DNA of 16,565 nt from the NCBI GenBank assembly GCA_937899435.1, contig CALBQG010000129.1, positions 1-16,565 on the forward strand. Reading direction: 5' to 3'. The stretch is from UBA11540 sp003445125 (lineage in GTDB: Bacteria > Bacillota > Clostridia > Oscillospirales > Ruminococcaceae). The notes under the pieces are model-generated. The model made no database searches. It had not been told where the DNA came from and saw only the letters and a program-made list of their open reading frames with translations. Made by a program: the position numbers and the translations under genes. Positions 7,699 to 12,660 of the stretch are shown here, in pieces. The number at the start of each line of letters is the position of its first letter. The first letter of the stretch is position 1.

Positions 7699-8618
7699 AC
7701 TGTTTCCTCTTTTCTTTCTTCGCCGATAAACCGCAGAATGTCCTCAATGACCTCCTCGCGGCAGGTATCGTTGAGAATTTCATGCCGGCAGTCGGCATAG
7801 AGTTTAATCTGCGCATTCGTCCCATGGCGGATCAGGCGGCGATACACCTCGCACACGCCTTTGCCGTAATTTCCCACGGGATCGTCCACGCCGGAAATCA
7901 GCAGAATCGGCATTTTTTTATTGACCGTTTCAAACCATTCATTGCTGTTTGCCATACGGTTAAGCATGACTAAATCCCGCATGGCGCTGACAGTGAACGG
8001 GAACGTACAGTACGGATCTTCGGCATACGCCCGCCGCACTTCCCGATCCTTCGTCAGCCACGCATTCGGGTCGTCCTCATGAAAATGCCGACGGTAAGAG
8101 CCGAACGCCAACAAATCGATTGGTCGGGAAACATAGTGCCCGCCGTGCAGTTTTTCCGCTGCCTTTGCCGTCGCCGTTCCCGCTTTCGCCGCCGGATTCG
8201 GTCCGCCCGTGCCCATCACGATCAGTCGGTTCGGCATCCCGAAAAAGAGCGTCGCCGTGCGGACAATAAACGAGCCCATGCTGTGTCCCATCAGCGTATA
8301 GGGCAAGTCTCCGTATTCCCTGCGCACCGCGTCCGCAAAGCGAAACACGTCTCCGCTCAGGTAGAGCCAGCCGTCTTTTTCGGCAAAATAGCCGAGTTCT
8401 TCCTTATTCCGCGCCGTCTGTCCGTGTCCGAGATTGTCATAGCCGAAGCAGATATACCCCGCCTTTGCCATCTCCTTCATAAAGCCGTCATAACGGGCGA
8501 TATGCTCCGTCATGCCGTGCACCACATGGAAATACCCTTTCGGTTCGGATTCCGGAAGATAAATTCTGCCGCTGAGTTCATGGATTTTATCCGTGGAAAG
8601 TACTTTTTTCTCAATCAC
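7695..8618 (-). CDS. Alpha/beta hydrolase (serine hydrolase, monoglyceride lipase/lysophospholipase-like)
   Basis: This is a 307-residue cytoplasmic serine hydrolase with the Hydrolase_4/S33-like fold. The nucleophile elbow is GHSMGS with Ser113. The acid is Asp245 or Asp246 in SGVDDPVG and the base is His279 in CRHEIL. The oxyanion-side HG motif is at residues 34-35 (HVVHGMTEH), and a GYDNLGHGQT block follows near 59-68. These features are typical of lipase/esterase-type members, but the substrate cannot be read from sequence. The start is a GTG (8618) with GGAG eight bases upstream; no ATG lies suitably near. It is the first gene of a two-gene operon, and its TGA overlaps the peptidase ATG by four bases, so the two are probably made together. 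A peptidase or acyl-ester substrate are both possible. Confidence 0.9.
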   Translation of the reverse strand: MIEKKVLSTDKIHELSGRIYLPESEPKGYFHVVHGMTEHIARYDGFMKEMAKAGYICFGYDNLGHGQTARNKEELGYFAEKDGWLYLSGDVFRFADAVRREYGDLPYTLMGHSMGSFIVRTATLFFGMPNRLIVMGTGGPNPAAKAGTATAKAAEKLHGGHYVSRPIDLLAFGSYRRHFHEDDPNAWLTKDREVRRAYAEDPYCTFPFTVSAMRDLVMLNRMANSNEWFETVNKKMPILLISGVDDPVGNYGKGVCEVYRRLIRHGTNAQIKLYADCRHEILNDTCREEVIEDILRFIGEERKEETV

Positions 8619-8662
8619 GTTACCAACTCCTTTTTCACAGTATCTCCGTTTTCCTACCTCTT

Positions 8663-8690
8663 ATTATACGTTTTTTCCGCTGCTTGTCAA
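8663..8690 (-). promoter_or_regulatory. Promoter of the hydrolase-peptidase operon
   Basis: The -35 box is TTGACA (8685-8690) and the -10 box TATAAT (8663-8668), with a 16-bp spacer on the minus strand. The leader to the GTG start is about 35-40 nt and contains the ribosome binding site. It starts just after the cysK terminator, so this operon is separate from cysK. Confidence 0.8.
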
Positions 8691-8694
8691 CGGG

Positions 8695-8735
8695 GCGCGA
8701 AAAAACGCGCGCAGGCGGATTCGCCCGCGCGCGTT
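8695..8735 (-). terminator. Rho-independent terminator of cysK
   Basis: A GC-rich stem (8705-8717 with 8722-8734, one mismatch, 4-nt loop) is followed on the minus strand by six U. It begins about 13 bases after the cysK stop. The A-tract on the other side is short, so this works mainly on the minus strand. Confidence 0.8.
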
Positions 8736-8747
8736 CTACTATTTGTG

Positions 8748-9680
8748 TTATTCTTCAAAAAGTGCCGTGGAGAGATAGCGGTCGCCCGTATCCGGCAAAA
8801 GCACCGCAATCGTTTTTCCTTCGTTTTCGGGGCGTTTGGCAAGCTCGATCGCCGCATACACCGCCGCACCCGACGAAATGCCAACCAGTACGCCCTCGGT
8901 TTTTCCGATCAGGCGACCCGTGGCCAGCGCGTCGTCATCGCTGACGGGGATGATTTCATCGTACACCGTCGTATCCAGCACCTTCGGCACAAAGCCTGCA
9001 CCGATGCCCTGAATTTTATGCGCACCTGCCACACCGGTGGACAGCACCGCCGAAGATTTCGGCTCGACCGCGACCACCTTGATTGCGGGATTTTTGGATT
9101 TCAGATATTGTCCGACGCCCGTCACCGTGCCGCCCGTGCCGACGCCCGCCACAAACACGTCCACTTTTCCGTCGGTATCTTCATAAATCTCCGGTCCCGT
9201 GGTGGCAAAGTGCGCCGCCGGGTTTGCCGGATTGACAAACTGTCCCGGAATGAAGCTGTTCGGGATTTCCTTTGCCAGCTCATCGGCTTTTTCAATCGCA
9301 CCCTTCATCCCTTTTTTGCCCTCGGTCAGTACCAGTTCCGCACCGTATGCTTTCATCAGACGGCGGCGCTCCACCGACATGGTTTCCGGCATGACAATGA
9401 TGATCCGATAGCCGCGTGCCGCCGCGATCATTGCCAGTCCGATACCGGTATTGCCCGACGTCGGCTCAATGATCACCGAATCGGGTTTGAGCTTTCCGCT
9501 TTTCTCCGCTTCATCGATCATAGCCTTGGCGATACGGTCCTTGACCGATCCCGCGGGATTGAAATATTCCAGTTTTGCCACAATCTTTGCTTTCAGACCG
9601 AATTTCTTTTCCAGATGCGTCAGTTCCAGCAGAGGAGTTTTCCCGACCAACTGATCGGCGGATGTATAAATGTTTGCCAT
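8748..9680 (-). CDS. cysK: Cysteine synthase (O-acetylserine sulfhydrylase), PLP-dependent
   Basis: This enzyme makes L-cysteine from O-acetylserine and sulfide in the cytoplasm. It has 310 residues, standard for the family. PLP-binding Lys47 sits in NPAGSVKDR. The phosphate and substrate loop is PTSGNTGIG (about residues 75-83), and the second glycine loop is GVGTGGTVTGVG. The C-terminal block VGISSGAA and the ending LLPDTGDRYLST are typical of CysK rather than cystathionine beta-synthase. I chose the ATG at 9680 (MANIYTS), which follows AAAGGAA. An in-frame ATG seven codons upstream has a weaker site. The gene is monocistronic, with its own consensus promoter and terminator, and no cysE is adjacent. 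An inverted repeat at the likely transcription start may be an operator. Confidence 0.96.
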   Translation of the reverse strand: MANIYTSADQLVGKTPLLELTHLEKKFGLKAKIVAKLEYFNPAGSVKDRIAKAMIDEAEKSGKLKPDSVIIEPTSGNTGIGLAMIAAARGYRIIIVMPETMSVERRRLMKAYGAELVLTEGKKGMKGAIEKADELAKEIPNSFIPGQFVNPANPAAHFATTGPEIYEDTDGKVDVFVAGVGTGGTVTGVGQYLKSKNPAIKVVAVEPKSSAVLSTGVAGAHKIQGIGAGFVPKVLDTTVYDEIIPVSDDDALATGRLIGKTEGVLVGISSGAAVYAAIELAKRPENEGKTIAVLLPDTGDRYLSTALFEE

Positions 9681-9703
9681 AATAAAATCATTTCCTTTCA
9701 TTT

Positions 9704-9762
9704 AATAACCAATTAATCTGATAGGTTAATAGGATTATAGCACATATCCCTCCTTCTGTCAA
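9704..9762 (-). promoter_or_regulatory. Consensus cysK promoter with downstream inverted repeat (possible operator)
   Basis: The -35 box is TTGACA (9757-9762) and the -10 box TATAAT (9734-9739), both perfect, with a 17-bp spacer. Overlapping the likely start site is an AT-rich imperfect inverted repeat, AATAACC (9704-9710) with GGTTAAT (9724-9730). Such a perfect promoter usually needs a repressor. In Firmicutes cysteine genes are often controlled by the Rrf2-family repressor CymR, but I cannot show that this repeat is its site. Confidence 0.75.
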
Positions 9763-9769
9763 TAGGAAA

Positions 9770-9810
9770 AATGAAAAAAGCAGGAGATTTTTTCTCCTGC
9801 TTTTTTCATT
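9770..9810 (-). terminator. Bidirectional terminator after the 95-residue IWY protein gene
   Basis: An 8-bp GC-containing stem (9780-9787 with 9793-9800, 5-nt loop) is flanked by six A on one side and six T on the other, so it can end transcription in both directions. It touches the stop codon of the minus-strand gene at 9810. The cysK promoter lies just beyond it. Confidence 0.9.
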
Positions 9811-10097
9811 TAATACCAGATATCGCCGCCGACCCACTGATCTTTTTCCACTACGTCCACAATTGCCTGCAGTGCCTTTATGGTCTCCAGATCGCTTTCG
9901 GTCGGATTTTTCAGCGGAAGGAAATCCCGCTCCAGCACGCCGGAAGCCACGTCCAGTCCGATCGGATCGGTGCGGTATTCCGTCTGCAAATTCGTCAGCA
10001 CAAAGTCAACCCCCTCTCCGACTGCTCCCGCCAAAGGCGAAAGCACGTTCAGGCACAGGCAAAGCGCCGCAAAAAGCGAAATCCATTTTTTTCGCAT
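9810..10097 (-). CDS. Small secreted protein with GH78-like N-terminal motif and C-terminal IWY tail
   Basis: This encodes 95 residues. The start is the ATG at 10097, after GGGAGGGG; the longer frame upstream crosses the promoter. Residues 1-25 form a signal peptide (KK, then a hydrophobic core, then a PLAGA cleavage region). Residues about 31-51 (VLTNLQTEYRTDPIGLDVAS) resemble the first strand-turn block of bacterial alpha-L-rhamnosidases (GH78), where a similar EYxxxPxGID motif opens the N-terminal domain. Nothing of the catalytic domain follows. Instead there is a short helical stretch (DLETIKALQAIVDVVEKDQW) and the ending GGDIWY. It could be an internally deleted relic of a large GH78 enzyme or a genuine small secreted protein. 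It has its own promoter and terminator, which argues for expression. The tail is shared with two other secreted proteins nearby. Function is unknown. Confidence 0.7.
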   Translation of the reverse strand: MRKKWISLFAALCLCLNVLSPLAGAVGEGVDFVLTNLQTEYRTDPIGLDVASGVLERDFLPLKNPTESDLETIKALQAIVDVVEKDQWVGGDIWY

Positions 10098-10127
10098 GGT
10101 GATCCCCTCCCGTTTAAGATTATTTTT

Positions 10128-10156
10128 AATATACCGTTTTTCCGAAAAAACTTCAA
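10128..10156 (-). promoter_or_regulatory. Promoter of the 95-residue IWY protein gene
   Basis: The -35 box is TTGAAG (10151-10156) and the -10 box TATATT (10128-10133), with a 17-bp spacer on the minus strand. The leader is about 25 nt. It diverges from the galT promoter roughly 95 bp away. Confidence 0.65.
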
Positions 10157-10249
10157 GTCTGAAACACACGACTTTTTGCCGCAAAATTTATGCTTCGCGC
10201 GCGTTTTTGCGTATTTGTCCTTTTTTCTGTGCCTCTTCGCACAAATCTC

Positions 10250-10278
10250 TTGATTTCGGGAAAAAAACTCTGTATAAT
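10250..10278 (+). promoter_or_regulatory. galT promoter
   Basis: The -35 box is TTGATT (10250-10255) and the -10 box TATAAT (10273-10278), with a 17-bp spacer. The leader of about 28 nt carries GGAGGA at 10301-10306, six bases before the ATG. No operator repeat is evident. Confidence 0.8.
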
Positions 10279-10312
10279 AATTTCGATAACATATTGGTTC
10301 GGAGGAAAGAAC

Positions 10313-11806
10313 ATGACCGTTGATGAAGCTGTCTTCAGCCTGGTGCAATACGGACTGGACAAAGGATTTTACCGTGAAGATGACCGCATTTTCATGACCA
10401 ACCGCCTGTTGGAAGTGATGCAGGAAGAAACTTATGAAGAACCGCAGATCACGCCCGAAAAGGATCCGGAAGTGATTCTTGATGCGCTCTGCGCACACGC
10501 ACTGGAAAAAGGACTGATCGAAGACGGTCCCGTGGCACACGATCTGTTTGACACCAAGCTCATGGGCGTGCTGCTCCCCTTGCCCTCACAGGTCAACGAA
10601 ACTTTCTGGAAGCTGTACGAAACTTCCCCGAAGCTTGCCACCGACTGGTATTATGACTTCAGCCGCGACACCAACTACATCCGCCGCGGACGCATTGCCA
10701 AAGACATGAAATGGGTCACCCCCACCGCCTACGGCGATATGGACATCACCATCAACCTTTCCAAGCCGGAAAAGGATCCAAAGGCGATCGCCGCCGCAAA
10801 ACTGAAAAAACAAAGCGGATATCCCAAATGTATGCTCTGCCCTGAAAACGAAGGGTACGCGGGACGTGTGGATCACCCTGCGCGCCAGAATCATCGGATT
10901 CTTCATCTGACGATCAATCATCAGTCCTGGAGAATGCAGTATTCGCCGTACGTTTATTATAATGAACACTGCATTGTGTTCAACAGCCAACACGTACCGA
11001 TGAAAATTGAGCGCGCCACCTTCTGCAAGCTGCTTGACTTCGTCGATCTGTTTCCGCACTATTTTGTCGGTTCCAATGCCGACCTGCCGATCGTCGGCGG
11101 TTCGATTCTGACGCACGACCATTTCCAGGGCGGACATTACACCTTTGCCATGGAAAAAGCGCCGATTGAAACCGAGCTTTCCTTTGCGGGATTTGAGGAT
11201 GTGAAGGCGGGCATCGTCCGCTGGCCGATGTCGGTCATTCGTCTGGCGCACAAGAACAAGACCCGTCTGGTTGAGCTTGCGGATCGGATTCTGAACGCAT
11301 GGCGCGGATACACCGACGAAAGTGCCTTCATCTTTGCCGAAACCGACGGTCAGCCGCACAACACGATCACGCCGATCGCCCGCCGCCGCGGTGAGGACTT
11401 CGAGCTTGACCTCGTGCTGCGCAACAACATTACGACCGACGAGCATCCTCTCGGCGTTTTCCATCCGCACGCCGAGCTGCATCATATTAAAAAGGAAAAC
11501 ATCGGTTTGATCGAAGTGATGGGACTTGCCGTTCTGCCCGCCCGTCTGAAAAACGAGCTGAAGCTTCTGGGCGACAAAATTGTGCACGGAGAAAGCCTGC
11601 GCGACGATCCTGCGGTCAGCCTGCACGCCGACTGGGCAGAAGAATTTTTGAAGCACTACGATCATGTGACGGAAGAAAACATCGACCAGATTCTCAAGGA
11701 CGAAGTCGGCAAGGTGTTTGCCAAGGTGCTGGAGCACGCCGGTGTCTACAAACGCACCGAGGAAGGCAAAGCGGCATTTCTCCGTTTTGTTTTCTCCGTT
11801 CGCTGA
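10313..11806 (+). CDS. galT: UDP-glucose--hexose-1-phosphate uridylyltransferase, type 2 (GalT)
   Basis: This is a Leloir-pathway enzyme that exchanges galactose-1-phosphate for the glucose-1-phosphate of UDP-glucose. It has 497 residues, fitting the longer Firmicutes form rather than the ~350-residue E. coli form. The start ATG is fixed by GGAGGA six bases upstream; the open frame to 10190 crosses the promoter. Family blocks include NLSKPEKDPK (148-157), YPKCMLCPENEGYAGR (170-185), and the histidine motif THDHFQGG (267-274) that carries the transferase active-site histidines. The C-terminal block is GVYKRTEEGKAAFLRF. A Cys-x-x-Cys pair is at 173-176. It is alone, with no galK or galE next to it, and is flanked by two minus-strand genes for secreted proteins. 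It may serve galactose use or galacto-N-biose breakdown; sequence does not decide. Confidence 0.95.
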   Translation: MTVDEAVFSLVQYGLDKGFYREDDRIFMTNRLLEVMQEETYEEPQITPEKDPEVILDALCAHALEKGLIEDGPVAHDLFDTKLMGVLLPLPSQVNETFWKLYETSPKLATDWYYDFSRDTNYIRRGRIAKDMKWVTPTAYGDMDITINLSKPEKDPKAIAAAKLKKQSGYPKCMLCPENEGYAGRVDHPARQNHRILHLTINHQSWRMQYSPYVYYNEHCIVFNSQHVPMKIERATFCKLLDFVDLFPHYFVGSNADLPIVGGSILTHDHFQGGHYTFAMEKAPIETELSFAGFEDVKAGIVRWPMSVIRLAHKNKTRLVELADRILNAWRGYTDESAFIFAETDGQPHNTITPIARRRGEDFELDLVLRNNITTDEHPLGVFHPHAELHHIKKENIGLIEVMGLAVLPARLKNELKLLGDKIVHGESLRDDPAVSLHADWAEEFLKHYDHVTEENIDQILKDEVGKVFAKVLEHAGVYKRTEEGKAAFLRFVFSVR

Positions 11807-11820
11807 ACACAAAGTACGAC

Positions 11821-11870
11821 CTCGTTCGTTGCCGGAAACGGCAGGCGTTTTGTCCGGCAACCCCAACGAG
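11821..11870. other. Long compound hairpin just after galT
   Basis: Nested inverted repeats form one rod: CTCGTT (11821-11826) with AACGAG (11865-11870), GTTGCCGG (11828-11835) with CCGGCAAC (11854-11861), and AAACG with CGTTT inside. It lies 15 bases after the galT stop. There is no T-run right after it, so it is not a terminator by itself. It may protect the galT 3' end or act as part of a larger structured RNA with the next stem. Confidence 0.6.
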
Positions 11871-11877
11871 TGAAACC

Positions 11878-11927
11878 ACCGTCCGCGGCGGCAAACTTTA
11901 CGTTTGCCGCCGCGGACGGTATCTTTT
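11878..11927 (+). terminator. galT terminator with 19-bp perfect stem
   Basis: A perfect 19-bp GC-rich stem (11878-11896 with 11902-11920, 5-nt loop) is followed by ATCTTTT. The T-run belongs to the first bases of repeat copy 2, so the terminator and the repeat share a boundary. Confidence 0.75.
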
Positions 11928-12041
11928 AAAATTCACGTTTCCCGATTCCTTCCGGCGTGCAGAATCACCGTAGAAGGGAGCGGATTCACAGAATCATTCG
12001 TTTTTTTAAAGTGATTACACGGGAATATTCTAACCCTATAT
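11923..12041 (-). repeat. Dispersed ~120-bp leader element, copy 2 (orphan copy)
   Basis: This is a full-length relative of the opp leader at 5851-5969, in the same orientation. Its -10 box has changed to TAGAAT and the matching -35 box is gone: the similarity stops just upstream of the -10. No gene follows in its reading direction. It runs straight into the galT terminator, and antisense to galT beyond that. It therefore looks like a solo element left by duplication, insertion or loss of its gene. The CGGTG/CGCCG stem is kept through a G-U pair. Roughly 110 bp of the 346-bp gene-free stretch 11807-12152 is this element; the rest is hairpins and a terminator. Confidence 0.75.
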
Positions 12042-12050
12042 GCACAGCCG

Positions 12051-12081
12051 CAGGCGGCGCGCAGAAACTGCGCGCCGCCTG
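12051..12081. other. Perfect 14-bp hairpin beside repeat copy 2
   Basis: Arms 12051-12064 and 12068-12081 are perfectly complementary with a 3-nt AAA loop. The stem is almost all G and C. Neither side has a T-run, so it is not an intrinsic terminator. It sits where the -35 box of the opp copy would be. Confidence 0.6.
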
Positions 12082-12115
12082 TTCACTCCCCGCCGTCATT
12101 TTCAGGCATCATACA

Positions 12116-12147
12116 AAAAACGGTTCAGAAAAATCCGAACCGTTTTT
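12116..12147 (-). terminator. Bidirectional terminator of the dockerin gene
   Basis: An 11-bp stem (12116-12126 with 12137-12147) has A-rich and T-rich outer ends, so it can work both ways. It lies five bases beyond the stop of the minus-strand dockerin gene. Confidence 0.85.
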
Positions 12148-12152
12148 ATTTC

Positions 12153-12566
12153 TCAATACCAGATGTCGTTGCCGTCCGGATCCTTCAGCCAGCCGTCACC
12201 GTCACCGTCGGAGGTTTTCACCGGATAATTCTTCTGTTCTTCCTGTCCTTCAAACGTACGGTTGTACAGCAAACGAATCGCATCTTTGATATCAATCGAG
12301 CCACTGCCGTCATAATCCAGCCAATCGGTATTTCTCGGATATTTCACGGAATTGAGCAGATGTCTTGTCATATATACCGCATCATCGGTATCTTCTTTGC
12401 CGTCACCGTTGACATCCAACGGTTTCTTTGAAGAATTCGTATTGCTGTCCGAAGAATGATTGCGGATCGTCTCCCAATCGGTTGTCAAATCCGTGGCATA
12501 CACGCAAAGAGACATCGCAGAAACAAACAGTGTCAGTGCAAGAACGACTGCCAAAATTCTTTTCAT
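12153..12566 (-). CDS. Secreted free-standing dockerin type I protein with C-terminal IWY tail
   Basis: This encodes 137 residues with a signal peptide (1-24, ending CVYA). A polar linker leads to a type I dockerin with two calcium-binding loops: DVNGDGKEDTDD (51-62) and DYDGSGSIDIKD (84-95). Each is followed by a helix (AVYMTRHLL and AIRLLYNRTF). The 33-residue spacing is normal. Dockerins bind cohesins on scaffold proteins, but here no enzyme domain is attached. After the dockerin comes a Gly/Asp-rich tail, GDGDGWLKDPDGNDIWY. The start ATG follows GGAGGAG. It may be a small adaptor, a competitor for cohesin sites, or a calcium-loop protein unrelated to cellulosomes. No cohesin is in the window. 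The gene has its own promoter, but with no terminator after the transglutaminase gene it may also be read from there. Confidence 0.85.
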   Translation of the reverse strand: MKRILAVVLALTLFVSAMSLCVYATDLTTDWETIRNHSSDSNTNSSKKPLDVNGDGKEDTDDAVYMTRHLLNSVKYPRNTDWLDYDGSGSIDIKDAIRLLYNRTFEGQEEQKNYPVKTSDGDGDGWLKDPDGNDIWY

Positions 12567-12616
12567 AATTCACTACTCCTCCAAAGAAGTTGCCGAACGC
12601 TTCGGATACTGCTTTT

Positions 12617-12645
12617 ATTGTACCATAAAAAAATCGGTTTTGCAA
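12617..12645 (-). promoter_or_regulatory. Promoter of the dockerin gene
   Basis: The -35 box is TTGCAA (12640-12645) and the -10 box TACAAT (12617-12622), with a 17-bp spacer on the minus strand. The -35 box begins about 15 bases after the stop of the transglutaminase-like gene. Confidence 0.65.
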
Positions 12646-12660
12646 GTCTTTTTTTGTATA

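Noticed and set aside
10586..11866. Minus-strand open frame of 426 codons antisense to galT
   Set aside because: GalT is certain on the plus strand; this frame starts inside the galT terminator region.
11923..12041. Repeat copy 2 as a working promoter
   Set aside because: The -10 is altered (TAGAAT), no -35 lies at the right spacing, and no minus-strand gene follows.
12051..12081. 14-bp hairpin as an intrinsic terminator
   Set aside because: No T-run follows on either strand; a true bidirectional terminator is present at 12116-12147.
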